From Candidatus Paracaedibacteraceae bacterium (lineage in GTDB: Bacteria > Pseudomonadota > Alphaproteobacteria > Paracaedibacterales > Paracaedibacteraceae), in NCBI GenBank assembly GCA_019636055.1, contig JAHBYH010000002.1:310001-374000 (forward strand): a stretch of 64,000 nt of DNA. The letters are read 5' to 3'. Each line of letters starts with the position of its first letter. Position 1 is the first letter of the stretch. The notes beneath the pieces are model-generated. The model was not told where the DNA came from and did no database searches. It saw only the letters and a program-made list of their open reading frames with translations. Shown here piece after piece: positions 9,608 to 18,198 of this stretch. A program made the position numbers and the translations under genes.

Positions 9608-10135
9608 ATGGATTATTTTATGTTTGAAAAATTACGTAACGCTTTTAACAAAGTCAAATCTCTGTATTTCTTTTGTTCAATTATAGTCATTAAAATACAA
9701 CTCCTTGCTCTCCCCTTAATGATATTTTGCCTCAAACAAATGAATCAACCTTCTCACTATGAAGCTATGAATAACATGTTTAATATTGATATTTCTCCTA
9801 ATGAGGCATCAGCTATTCACTGCACAAAAACATTTCTGGACATAAGTCGATGTATGACTTTTTGTTTGATGGTTTCTGCAATTTTAGTTTTCAAAGCGAT
9901 AACATCCAAGCATGTAACAAAATGGACAAAATTTAACGTACAAGCCCCAACTTTATCGGTCATAAAATTTTCAATTTGGTGGGCGTTAATTGGTACATTT
10001 ATGAATGGCATCTTCGAAGTTGTCGTGACATCAATTACACTTTATTATCCGCTGACATTAGTTAGTCAGATAGTTATTTTATTTATTATGGTCAAAGACC
10101 AATCTTTTGGTATTAAAATAAAGCTCGCACGTTAG
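9608..10135 (+). CDS. Hypothetical inner-membrane protein
   Basis: About 175 residues, not recognised. Three or four hydrophobic segments are visible: near the N-terminus (FFCSIIVIKIQLLALPLMIF), in the middle (CMTFCLMVSAILVFKAI), and two at the C-terminus (IWWALIGTFMNGIFEVVV, LTLVSQIVILFIMV). This resembles DUF2975-type four-TM proteins in layout, but no motif proves that. The frame opens at a TTG at 9590; ATG codons at 9608 and 9620 are more likely starts, with no strong ribosome site to decide. It is followed by a good terminator and diverges from the ClC gene. Confidence 0.6.
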   Translation: MDYFMFEKLRNAFNKVKSLYFFCSIIVIKIQLLALPLMIFCLKQMNQPSHYEAMNNMFNIDISPNEASAIHCTKTFLDISRCMTFCLMVSAILVFKAITSKHVTKWTKFNVQAPTLSVIKFSIWWALIGTFMNGIFEVVVTSITLYYPLTLVSQIVILFIMVKDQSFGIKIKLAR

Positions 10136-10141
10136 GAAATA

Positions 10142-10168
10142 GGCCTTCGTTAAAGAAGGCCTTCTTTT
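10142..10168 (+). terminator. Rho-independent terminator
   Basis: GGCCTTC (10142-10148), loop GTTAAA, GAAGGCC (10155-10161), then TTCTTTT. It ends the plus-strand membrane-protein gene, and the same stem may help stop gyrA from the other side. Confidence 0.8.
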
Positions 10169-12926
10169 ATGCATCCTCTGGGGTGTTTTCCTCAGCAGTT
10201 TCAACAACTGGATTCTCAACAGTTTCTACTGTATCCTCTAGGGAGTCATCCTCATCATCGTTGATTTTATCGCCCGGGATGTGGCTGACAGAGACAACCC
10301 GTTCATCATCTGCGATACGGAAGATTGTCACACCTTGGGTTCGACGTCCGGCAATTCGTACATCATGAATTGGGCAACGAATCAATTTACCGGCATCGGT
10401 CACCAACATGATTTGGTCTTTCTCTTCCACAGGGAAAGAGGCAACAACTCCACCATTACGAGCATTGACGATAATGCTGTCAACCCCAACGCCACCACGA
10501 CCTGTGGTTCGGTATTCATAGGCTGAAGATCGCTTACCATAACCGTTTTCTGTAATAGTTAGAATGAATTGCTCGCCCGCTGCAAGTTCATCGAAACGTT
10601 CTTGAGATAAACTTCCTTCAACAGTATTTTCTTCCTCAGGGGTTTCATCGTCGACTTGACGTAGCTTTGAGGCTTGACGCAAATATAGATCGCGCTCATC
10701 CGGAGATAGCTTTCCTTGACCCAAAATTGTCATAGAAATCACGCTATCTTTATCGGCAAGTTTAACACCTCGAACACCTGTTGAATCGCGTCCGGCAAAT
10801 ACACGAACTTCATCAACGTTAAAGCGAATACACTTACCAAGAGCTGTTGATAACATAACGTCATCTGCTTCGGTACATGTTTTCACAGCAATTAGGTCTT
10901 CACCTTCATCTAGCTTCATGGCAATTTTACCGTTGGAACGAATATTCATAAAGTCAGAGAGTTTGTTTCGGCGGACATGACCACGCGATGTTGCAAACAT
11001 GATATGGGTGTTTTCCCAGTCTGATCCCTCTTCAGGCAATACCAATACGGTGGATACTTTCTCGCCATCGCTGAGAGGCAACATATTAATCATCGGGCGT
11101 CCCTTAGAGGTCGGACTACCCAATGGCAAACGATAGACCTTAAGGTTATAGACGATTCCCTTGTTGGTAAAGAACATCACCGGACAATGAGTGTTGGCAA
11201 CGAACAAATCTTGGACGATATCTTCTTCTTTTGTGGTCATGCCAGATCGACCTTTACCACCACGGCGTTGGGCGCGGTAAGTGCACAACGGTACGCGCTT
11301 GATGTATCCTTCCATGCTGACTGTAACAACCATTTCTTCTCGTTGAATCAGGTCTTCCATCTCAACAGAAGAATCGCCTTCTTCAATGCTGGTTCGGCGT
11401 GGGGATTTAAATTGGTCGCGTACGGCAACCATTTCTTCACGCATAATGGTCAAAACACGATTGCGATCCCCAAGGATATCCAAAAGGTCTTTGATTTGCA
11501 TCGCGAGTTCATTCAAATCATTGGCAATCTTTTCACGTTCTAGGCCTGTTAAACGATGGAGGCGTAGATCTAAAATAGCTTGAGCTTGGGCATCGGTTAG
11601 GCGATAGGTTGTCTGACCTTCAACAAACGAGCCATTTTCATCGACGATCGCTAAAAGTGGTGCTACAGATTCTGCTGGCCAATCCCGCGCCATCAATTGT
11701 TCTTTGGCAACCACACGATCAGGGGCTTTGCGAATTAATTCAATAATTGGGTCAATGTTCGCAACAGCAATGGCAAGTCCAACAAATAAGTGAGCTTTTT
11801 CACGAGCTTTAGCCAATTCAAAACGGGTGCGACGCAAAATAACTTCTTCGCGGAAAGCTAAAAAGGCTGTCAGAATTTGTTTGATTGACATTTGTTCGGG
11901 GCGACCATGATTCAAGGCCAGCATGTTGACCCCAAAAGACGTCTGCAACTGCGTAAAGCGATACAATTGGTTTAAGACCACGTCTGCAACCGCATCTCGC
12001 TTAAGTTCAATCACAACACGGACCCCGTCACGGTCTGATTCGTCTCGTAGGTCAGAAATTCCTTCAATAATTTTTTCTTTGACGATCTCAGCGATTCTTT
12101 CCACAAGACGGGCTTTGTTGACTTGATATGGAATTTCATCAATGATGATGGCTTCTTTTTCACCGCGAACTGTTTCTGTGTGGGTTTTTCCGCGCATAAC
12201 AATAGACCCACGTCCTGTGCGAAATGCCTCATAGATTCCTGTCCGGCCAACGATAATACCGCCTGTTGGAAAGTCAGGACCCGGAATAATCTGCAACAGA
12301 TCTTCGACTTCAAGTTCGGGGTTTTCAATCAACGCACAGCAGGCATCAATAACTTCGCCTAAATTGTGTGGCGGAATGTTTGTTGCCATACCAACAGCAA
12401 TACCGTTACCCCCATTCACCAAAATGTTGGGGAACTTCGCTGGCAAAACTTTTGGCTCAACAGTCGAGTCATCGTAGTTTGGTTGAAAATCAACAGTGTC
12501 TCGGTCAATGTCTTCCAAGAGTTCATGAGCTGGTCGGCTCAGACGTGCTTCCGTATAACGTTCTGCCGCTGCGGGGTCTCCGTCCATGGAACCAAAGTTA
12601 CCTTGACCATCAATGAGCGGAACTCTAAGGCTAAAGTCTTGGGCCATACGAACCATTGCATCGTAAATTGCCATGTTACCGTGGGGATGGTATTTACCCA
12701 TCACATCACCAACGGTACGCGCTGATTTACGGTACGGACGATTGTATTCGTTGTTGGCTTCTTTCATGGCGTACAGAATACGACGATGAACGGGCTTAAG
12801 GCCATCTCGGACATCTGGGAGTGCACGCGATACGATAACGCTCATGGCGTAATCGAGATACGAGCGCTTCATTTCATCTTCAATTGCAACAGGCTTAATG
12901 TCGGTTGAAAGGACAGCGTTAGTCAT
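10167..12926 (-). CDS. gyrA: DNA gyrase subunit A
   Basis: A 919-residue type IIA topoisomerase subunit. The breakage-reunion domain starts with [20 protein letters not shown], and the catalytic tyrosine is Y124 in [11 protein letters not shown]. The six-bladed C-terminal DNA-wrapping domain includes the GyrA box QRRGGKG (in [14 protein letters not shown]) that separates gyrase from topoisomerase IV. The tail is acidic ([15 protein letters not shown]). In the quinolone-contact segment, the E. coli D82-S83 positions read N84-M85 ([10 protein letters not shown]), while the D87 equivalent (D89) is kept. GAGGGTAA precedes the start. gyrB is not in the window; ssb lies directly upstream on the same strand. 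Confidence 0.97.
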   Translation of the reverse strand: MTNAVLSTDIKPVAIEDEMKRSYLDYAMSVIVSRALPDVRDGLKPVHRRILYAMKEANNEYNRPYRKSARTVGDVMGKYHPHGNMAIYDAMVRMAQDFSLRVPLIDGQGNFGSMDGDPAAAERYTEARLSRPAHELLEDIDRDTVDFQPNYDDSTVEPKVLPAKFPNILVNGGNGIAVGMATNIPPHNLGEVIDACCALIENPELEVEDLLQIIPGPDFPTGGIIVGRTGIYEAFRTGRGSIVMRGKTHTETVRGEKEAIIIDEIPYQVNKARLVERIAEIVKEKIIEGISDLRDESDRDGVRVVIELKRDAVADVVLNQLYRFTQLQTSFGVNMLALNHGRPEQMSIKQILTAFLAFREEVILRRTRFELAKAREKAHLFVGLAIAVANIDPIIELIRKAPDRVVAKEQLMARDWPAESVAPLLAIVDENGSFVEGQTTYRLTDAQAQAILDLRLHRLTGLEREKIANDLNELAMQIKDLLDILGDRNRVLTIMREEMVAVRDQFKSPRRTSIEEGDSSVEMEDLIQREEMVVTVSMEGYIKRVPLCTYRAQRRGGKGRSGMTTKEEDIVQDLFVANTHCPVMFFTNKGIVYNLKVYRLPLGSPTSKGRPMINMLPLSDGEKVSTVLVLPEEGSDWENTHIMFATSRGHVRRNKLSDFMNIRSNGKIAMKLDEGEDLIAVKTCTEADDVMLSTALGKCIRFNVDEVRVFAGRDSTGVRGVKLADKDSVISMTILGQGKLSPDERDLYLRQASKLRQVDDETPEEENTVEGSLSQERFDELAAGEQFILTITENGYGKRSSAYEYRTTGRGGVGVDSIIVNARNGGVVASFPVEEKDQIMLVTDAGKLIRCPIHDVRIAGRRTQGVTIFRIADDERVVSVSHIPGDKINDDEDDSLEDTVETVENPVVETAEENTPEDA

Positions 12927-12985
12927 GAGTTACCCTCACTTTAGAATAAAAAAGATCAGCAGAAATTAAAGAACTGAGCACTTAA

Positions 12986-13477
12986 TTAGAATGGAATATC
13001 GTCATTTAAATCATCAAACCCTTTAGATCCACCGGCCGGCGGCAAACTAAATGGATCATTGTTTGATGAAGCCCCCAACGGAGAGGAATCAAATTCGTAA
13101 CCACTGTCAGAATTATTGCTTCCACTTGCCCCACCCATGAGTGTCATTTCGCCGCGATAGCGTTGTAAGACAACTTCGGTTGTGTACTTTTCTTGCCCTT
13201 GTTGATCTGTCCATTTACGAGTTTGAAGGCTACCTTCGATATAAACAGAAGATCCTTTTTTCAAGAAACGCTCTGCGACATCACCTAGGCGATCATTAAA
13301 AATAACAACACGGTGCCATTCTGTTTTCTCTTTGCGTTCACCTGTATTTTTATCTTTCCATGTTTCACCAGTGGCCATGGTAAATGTTACAATTTTTGAT
13401 CCATCGGGGCTGTTACGAACCTCCGGGTCCTTTCCCAAGCGACCAACCAAAATTACTTTATTTACTGAACCACTCAT
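12986..13477 (-). CDS. ssb: Single-stranded DNA-binding protein
   Basis: A 163-residue SSB. The OB-fold covers residues 1-110 ([20 protein letters not shown], then [31 protein letters not shown]), followed by a glycine/serine/asparagine linker and the acidic protein-interaction tip DDLNDDIPF. Everything expected for a functional SSB is present. It is upstream of gyrA on the same strand with a gap of about 60 bp, and the plus-strand hydrolase gene diverges from it. Confidence 0.97.
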   Translation of the reverse strand: MSGSVNKVILVGRLGKDPEVRNSPDGSKIVTFTMATGETWKDKNTGERKEKTEWHRVVIFNDRLGDVAERFLKKGSSVYIEGSLQTRKWTDQQGQEKYTTEVVLQRYRGEMTLMGGASGSNNSDSGYEFDSSPLGASSNNDPFSLPPAGGSKGFDDLNDDIPF

Positions 13478-13606
13478 TCCTCAACATCCTTAACAAAAAA
13501 TATACATGTATTGTTATAGTTATACGAAACTATAGGGCAAAAAGCTATCCCCAAAAATACTTTCAACAAAACAATCTTTGTGCAACCATAGTAGCGGAGG
13601 TGCCCC

Positions 13607-14326
13607 ATGAAAACCAAACAAGAAATTCGTTCAATTACCCATAACAACCAACGTCTTGACTTATTTTATAGTTGGCCTCAGGAAAATGGTAAAAAGCGTC
13701 CTGCTGTTCTTATTTTCTCCCCTTGGTCGGGACGTGATCACTTTGCCGAACACAAAGCCCATTGGCTTTCTTGTATGGGTTATATTGCTATCGCCGTGGA
13801 TCTTTATGGTGAGGGAAAAACAGGCGAATCGCGCGAAGAATGTTCGGCTTTAATGATGCCCTTTATCACGGATCGCACTTTATTGAAAGGCAGAATTCAA
13901 GCAATCATGAGTCATGTCAAAAACGATCCTGCTGTGGATGCCTCAAAAATTGCTGCGATTGGCTATTGCTTTGGCGGATTATGTGTTTTAGATACTGTAC
14001 GTAACAATCTGGGCTTATGTGCGGGGATCAGTGTCCATGGTTTGTATAGCAAGCCCGATTATAAACTTCCTAATACTTATTCAGCTAAGGTTTTGACACT
14101 TCATGGTCAAAAAGATCCCATGATTAGTCGTGAAGATGTGTTGAATTTGCAAGACGAATTGCAAAACGCCGATGTTGATTGGCAAATGATCACCTATGGC
14201 CTTGGATATCATGCTTTTACGACCCCAGAAGCGGATGATCCTGACTTTGGGACAGTTTTTAATACTTATCTGGACGACCGGACAACGAAATACATAACAG
14301 CATTTTTAACAGAAACATTCGCTTAA
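13607..14326 (+). CDS. Dienelactone hydrolase family alpha/beta hydrolase
   Basis: A 239-residue alpha/beta hydrolase with a cysteine nucleophile. The triad can be placed: C121 in IGYCFGG, D170 in LHGQKDPM and H202 in GLGYHAF. These are the dienelactone-hydrolase family positions, but no aromatic degradation genes are nearby, so the substrate is unknown. GGAGGTGCCCC precedes the ATG. It stands between divergent ssb and ftsZ and no strong terminator follows it. Confidence 0.85.
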   Translation: MKTKQEIRSITHNNQRLDLFYSWPQENGKKRPAVLIFSPWSGRDHFAEHKAHWLSCMGYIAIAVDLYGEGKTGESREECSALMMPFITDRTLLKGRIQAIMSHVKNDPAVDASKIAAIGYCFGGLCVLDTVRNNLGLCAGISVHGLYSKPDYKLPNTYSAKVLTLHGQKDPMISREDVLNLQDELQNADVDWQMITYGLGYHAFTTPEADDPDFGTVFNTYLDDRTTKYITAFLTETFA

Positions 14327-14475
14327 TCTCAAAAATTGATTTATGTTATTTCTTTCTAAGATAAGGTGCCAAATTTGTTTAACTTATCAAGGATTTTCAT
14401 AAAACTGTGGAAATTGAAATTTCTTTAGGCGATGATATACTTAAATGATCTAAAAGCAATTCGGAGAGGGTTTCT

Positions 14476-16029
14476 ATGGCGATGGATACGGAATTAAGAC
14501 CACGCATCACAGTTGTCGGTGTTGGAGGAGCAGGCGGCAACGCAGTTAATAATATGGTTCGAGCAAAGCTTGAAGGGGTTGAGTTTGTTGTAGCAAACAC
14601 GGACGCTCAGGCTTTGGCTCAGTCCTTGGTGAATGCAGAAAACCGTATCCAGCTTGGGTTAGGGGTAACTCAAGGTTTGGGTGCTGGATCGAAACCAGAT
14701 GTTGGTCGTTCGGCAGCCGAAGAGTCCCATGATGATATTACAAAACTCATCAACGGAAGTAACATGGTCTTTATTACTGCCGGTATGGGTGGTGGAACCG
14801 GAACGGGGGCTGCCCCGGTCATTGCTCGTGCAGCACGTGAACTGGGTATTCTAACCGTTGGTGTTGTAACTAAGCCATTCCATTTCGAAGGATCTCATCG
14901 TACCCGTACAGCCGAACGCGGGATTGATGAACTTCAACAATATGTTGACACTCTCATTATCATCCCAAACCAGAATTTATTCCGTATTGCTAATGAACGC
15001 ACAACATTTGCTGATGCTTTTAAGATGGCCGATGACGTTTTGTATTCTGGCGTTCGCGGTGTTACTGATTTGATGATTATGCCTGGTTTGATCAACCTTG
15101 ACTTTGCTGATATTCGTGCTGTTATGGCGGAAATGGGTAAAGCGATGATGGGTACGGGCGAAGCCCAAGGCGAACGCCGTGCGCTTGACGCCTCTGAGGC
15201 TGCGATTTCCAACCCACTCTTGGATGACGTTTCGATGAAGGGTGCTCGTGGTGTCTTGATTAACATCACCGGTGGTTTTGATATGACCTTGTATGAAGTT
15301 GATGAAGCAGCGAACCGTATCCGCGATGAAGTTGATCCTGATGCTAATATTATCTTTGGTTCCACCTTTGATGAAAAACTTAATGGTACGATGCGCGTTT
15401 CTGTTGTTGCAACGGGTATTGGCGATTTTAAACCGGCGCATGCAGGCTTAACAGCAACAACACCAAAAGTTGAAACGCAACAATCCACAGCGCCATCTTT
15501 TGGCGGATCAAGTTTTGCTCATCGTGATTTTGGTTTTGGTGTTTCAAACTTTACACCCCCAAAAACCGATGAACAACAAGATGAGCATGCCACTGAAGAA
15601 GTCAGTTCTGCCGAGCCGGTTGTTCAAGAACCAAGTGCTGCTATTAATGAGTCAGGGGGTTCTGAAGACATATCAGTAGAGAATGCTGATGCAAAACCTG
15701 CTTTACAAGAGTCATCAACTGTTGATTTGTTGAATGATATTGTTGCTGATCTTGGTCAAACACGGGATAAGGTTGATTCGATACAGTCGGCACCAACGCC
15801 TGAACCGGCAGTATCGACAAAGCCAGCAATTAGTGTTGAGCCTCAGAATACTGAGAAAAAGAAATCGATTTCATTGTTTGAGCGTTTTACAGGTGTATCG
15901 CGTAGTAAATCCCAATCAGAGGAAGAGCCACAACGACCTGCGCCTTCGATTATTTCGACAGCTCAGCAAACTCAGGAGGACGATAACGATATTCTCGAGA
16001 TCCCGGCATTTTTACGTCGAGAAGGATAA
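14476..16029 (+). CDS. ftsZ: Cell division GTPase FtsZ
   Basis: A 517-residue tubulin homologue forming the division ring. The GTP-binding signature [13 protein letters not shown], the N-terminal [15 protein letters not shown] and the T7 loop [11 protein letters not shown] are intact. After about residue 320 comes a low-complexity Glu/Ser/Pro/Ala linker of around 170 residues, then the C-terminal peptide [13 protein letters not shown] that binds FtsA and other partners. The ATG at 14476 has GGAGAGG 6 nt upstream. The usual dcw neighbours ftsA, ftsQ and ddl are absent: ftsZ follows a hydrolase gene and ends with a terminator. Confidence 0.98.
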   Translation: MAMDTELRPRITVVGVGGAGGNAVNNMVRAKLEGVEFVVANTDAQALAQSLVNAENRIQLGLGVTQGLGAGSKPDVGRSAAEESHDDITKLINGSNMVFITAGMGGGTGTGAAPVIARAARELGILTVGVVTKPFHFEGSHRTRTAERGIDELQQYVDTLIIIPNQNLFRIANERTTFADAFKMADDVLYSGVRGVTDLMIMPGLINLDFADIRAVMAEMGKAMMGTGEAQGERRALDASEAAISNPLLDDVSMKGARGVLINITGGFDMTLYEVDEAANRIRDEVDPDANIIFGSTFDEKLNGTMRVSVVATGIGDFKPAHAGLTATTPKVETQQSTAPSFGGSSFAHRDFGFGVSNFTPPKTDEQQDEHATEEVSSAEPVVQEPSAAINESGGSEDISVENADAKPALQESSTVDLLNDIVADLGQTRDKVDSIQSAPTPEPAVSTKPAISVEPQNTEKKKSISLFERFTGVSRSKSQSEEEPQRPAPSIISTAQQTQEDDNDILEIPAFLRREG

Positions 16030-16047
16030 TCATATTTGACTCAAAAG

Positions 16048-16070
16048 ACGGCCGTTAAAGGCCGTTTTTT
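16048..16070 (+). terminator. Rho-independent terminator of ftsZ
   Basis: ACGGCC (16048-16053), loop GTTAAA, GGCCGT (16060-16065), then a run of T. It shares the GTTAAA loop with the terminator at 10142. Confidence 0.88.
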
Positions 16071-16140
16071 AATGAGAAAATTAACGAAATATTTTCAACT
16101 TTGTTATAAAGATAAATGAGACCTACACTATAACTATAGC

Positions 16141-16234
16141 CATTCCATTTGAGCTTGGAAGTTCGTCACCATGTCGCTCACCTACTTATGGTAGGCATTG
16201 CTCTTTGTTTCTGTTTCCAAGCTCAATTTGAATA
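16141..16234 (+). repeat. 94-bp palindromic element, copy A
   Basis: The terminal 20-mers (16141-16160 and 16215-16234) are inverted repeats matching at 17 of 20 positions, containing TTGAGCTTGGAA and TTCCAAGCTCAA. A shorter inner hairpin CCTAC-TTATG-GTAGG lies at about 16181-16195. A second, diverged copy in opposite orientation is at 17222-17315. No coding capacity. Looks like a small non-autonomous (MITE-like) element or a structured RNA gene. Confidence 0.7.
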
Positions 16235-16267
16235 ACTCTAATAGAAAACTACTGAACGGAGATTATG

Positions 16268-16450
16268 ATGAAAAAGATGTTTTTCCTTATTCCAGCACTC
16301 GGAATTATTTTAAGTGGTTGTGAAACTGCCGAAGGATTTGGACGCGACCTTAAAAAAGCAGGATCGGCTATTGAGAGAAAAGCGAGTCATGAAAATGATG
16401 ATGTGTCTCATCCGCCAAAATCTAAAAAAGTCCATTCCTACGATCGCTAG
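16268..16450 (+). CDS. Entericidin-like small lipoprotein
   Basis: A 60-residue lipoprotein precursor. The signal peptide MKKMFFLIPALGIIL ends at the lipobox LSGC, and the mature part CETAEGFGRDLKKAGSAIERKA matches the entericidin A/B pattern (GFGxDxxKAGxAIExxA). Entericidins are small membrane lipoproteins of the antidote/bacteriolysin type, though most chromosomal copies have unknown roles. The C-terminal extension is His/Ser/Lys-rich. Adjacent ATGs at 16265 and 16268 are both usable after the GGAG. It lies between copy A of the 94-bp element and a hairpin. Confidence 0.82.
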   Translation: MKKMFFLIPALGIILSGCETAEGFGRDLKKAGSAIERKASHENDDVSHPPKSKKVHSYDR

Positions 16451-16469
16451 AACTATAAAACTAGACGCT

Positions 16470-16500
16470 AAAGCCAATTCGAGATAAGAATTGGCTTTAT
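16470..16500. terminator. Hairpin between convergent lipoprotein and Nudix genes
   Basis: AAAGCCAATTC (16470-16480), loop GAGATAA, GAATTGGCTTT (16488-16498). A perfect 11-bp stem with short T runs on both sides, so it can act as a bidirectional terminator. Confidence 0.7.
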
Positions 16501-16513
16501 ATTTGAAATATAA

Positions 16514-17179
16514 TTATTCAGGTTTTTTTCGCGACTCTATATATTGAGCAACAGCTACTTTTACAACTGCTTCATAATCCTTAACAAGATTTTGGTCCGG
16601 ATTAAGGGGATGGTGGCCAAAATCAACAAGGTCACGATTTGTAAACGCCTCAAGAGGAAATGCTTGAACGGAGTCAAATTTCCGTGAATTTTTGTCATTC
16701 TTTTGATGCAATTGTGTCATATGCAGTTCGTGAAGGCTTGTATTCACTCTTTTGACAGCTGTTTCTGCTGTTTCTTGAAGCTTAACAACCTGCAAATAAT
16801 AGCCGTTAAAAAATACTCGAGCAATGTGTGTTGATGTACCGTTTGTAATCATATTGGCAGCCATTATACCAAATTCTTCTGATAATTCGCGTGTTGCACC
16901 GGCAACAAGCGTTAACTCATTTGTGTTGCGACGGTCTTTTTCCTCGAGTTTTCCTGAGGGTGGTGAAAATTCTGGTTTTAAATTTGGCTGATGGTCTTCC
17001 GTCTTTGTATTCATCGAGGCTGTAGTATGACCAAGAATGACTTGATTGTCAGCTGTAATAACGAAATAACCCGCGTGACTGATAGATTTATCTTGTCCGC
17101 TAATCTCTACAGAAATATGCTCTGTTGCCAGGGATTGAATCAATGTCAAGCCTAGCATGGCAATGATATTTTTAAACAT
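16514..17179 (-). CDS. Exported Nudix-like hydrolase
   Basis: A 221-residue protein with a signal peptide (MFKNIIAMLGLTLIQSLA, residues 1-18) and a Nudix-type active site ending GATRELSEEFGI (94-105), which supplies the REUxEExGU half of the Nudix box. The first half is stretched: G76KLEE is followed by an insertion before E88, and E88-to-R97 spacing is one residue longer than canonical. The N-terminal strand GYFVITADNQVILGHT fits a Nudix fold. Nudix enzymes are normally cytoplasmic, so an exported copy could act in the periplasm or in a host. It is flanked by the two copies of the 94-bp element. Confidence 0.68.
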   Translation of the reverse strand: MFKNIIAMLGLTLIQSLATEHISVEISGQDKSISHAGYFVITADNQVILGHTTASMNTKTEDHQPNLKPEFSPPSGKLEEKDRRNTNELTLVAGATRELSEEFGIMAANMITNGTSTHIARVFFNGYYLQVVKLQETAETAVKRVNTSLHELHMTQLHQKNDKNSRKFDSVQAFPLEAFTNRDLVDFGHHPLNPDQNLVKDYEAVVKVAVAQYIESRKKPE

Positions 17180-17221
17180 CAGATTTTATCCTTGTAGTAA
17201 AGTTTTATACCTATGTATAGG

Positions 17222-17315
17222 TGTTCAAGTTGATTTTGGGAGAAGTAAATAAGGGACGACGTGCAAATTATCGCATGAACGATACAGGGACAGACTTCCA
17301 AACGCAAATTGAATG
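17222..17315 (-). repeat. 94-bp palindromic element, copy B (inverted and diverged)
   Basis: Read on the minus strand, the first 40 bases match copy A at about 30 positions and the last 20 at 15, with the middle diverged; both copies measure 94 bp. Its own ends are inverted repeats matching at 14 of 20. It lies just upstream of the Nudix-like gene. Confidence 0.65.
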
Positions 17316-17464
17316 ACTATAACCATTGTCACTATAGACATAAATTACCATGAGGAAAATAAAAAAAGATAAATTTTACTAAAATTATACTAATGGTGTG
17401 ATTAAGACAAATTTAACTGAATCTGGTTGATCCTGAATATGTCAACAATAGAGGAGGATTAAGC

Positions 17465-17626
17465 ATGAGTGAATTTGTTCGGACCCGATTATTCTTTATC
17501 TTGGTCATGTTATCACTGTCCATTGCCCAAGGATTAGTCGTTCACGCCAGTCAGCAAGCAACAAATAAACTCAATAAAATCCTTCCCTCTCCTGTTTCGG
17601 TAGATATGCTCCAGCACTATCCTTAA
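17465..17626 (+). CDS. Small exported peptide, 53 residues, unknown
   Basis: Not recognised. An ATG with a strong ribosome site (AGAGGAGG about 8 nt upstream) opens a 53-codon frame ending in TAA at 17624-17626. The product has a basic N-terminus (MSEFVRTR), a hydrophobic core (LFFILVMLSLSIAQGLVV) and a likely signal-peptidase site HAS/QQ, leaving a mature peptide of about 25 residues ending in MLQHYP. It converges on the DUF3501 gene and overlaps its stop by 4 bp. The leader resembles that of the gene at 45935. Confidence 0.55.
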   Translation: MSEFVRTRLFFILVMLSLSIAQGLVVHASQQATNKLNKILPSPVSVDMLQHYP

Positions 17627-18198
17627 GAGAAATCGCTGCACAAAGACTGACGAATAGGGTCAGATAAAATTGTTTTATGCAGATATTCAGGATGACGAGA
17701 CTCTAAAATCACGTCTTGATTCCTTTGGTGGAGCAGCTCTTTTTGGTTGGGTGTAAATTGCCAACGAATGAAATGAACAGATGACGTTTTTCCATCTGCT
17801 GTGGTTCGCTCTAAATCGTCTTCAGGTTTTCCAACAACTTCATGTCCTGCAAATTTTAAGACAAGATTAAATTCAAAATGTCCAAGCTTTGATAGTTTTA
17901 AGGTTCGTACAGCAGGGTCTGGTATTTCAATCATAACTGTAGCAACCCATTCATCTCCCTTGGGCTCTAAAGGCGCATAGGCGGCAAGCTCATCATCAAT
18001 CTGCTCTTCTCCCCCTTTTTCAATATAGAGCATCTCTTGAATTTGCCACAGTAGTGTGTCGCGATTTTCGAAATAGCACGTCACATCAGGCCCCAAAGCA
18101 AGCCGACGATTTTTTTTCAGGTTCAAAATATCTTGTCGCCGTTCAGGGCGTTGCTTAGTAAATGTTTCAAGATCTAAGATATTGTCTTTAGTAATCAT
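17623..18198 (-). CDS. DUF3501 family protein
   Basis: A protein of about 191 residues of the DUF3501 family, with the start MITKDNILDLETFTKQRPER and the internal VTCYFENRDTLLWQIQEMLYIEKG typical of it. Biochemical role unknown. In many proteobacteria this gene travels with rubrerythrin and a cysteine-rich Fe-S protein, as here. The ATG at 18198 overlaps the upstream stop as ATGA and has GGA upstream; an ATG at 18207 is also possible. Probably cytoplasmic and linked to oxidative-stress handling by context. Confidence 0.87.
   Translation of the reverse strand: MITKDNILDLETFTKQRPERRQDILNLKKNRRLALGPDVTCYFENRDTLLWQIQEMLYIEKGGEEQIDDELAAYAPLEPKGDEWVATVMIEIPDPAVRTLKLSKLGHFEFNLVLKFAGHEVVGKPEDDLERTTADGKTSSVHFIRWQFTPNQKELLHQRNQDVILESRHPEYLHKTILSDPIRQSLCSDFS

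Noticed and set aside
11187..12725. Plus-strand frames within gyrA
   Set aside because: Antisense shadows of a conserved enzyme; no protein-like composition.
14934..15488. Minus-strand 184-codon frame within ftsZ
   Set aside because: Antisense to highly conserved GTPase coding sequence; Ser/Arg/Lys bias is that of a reverse-strand shadow.
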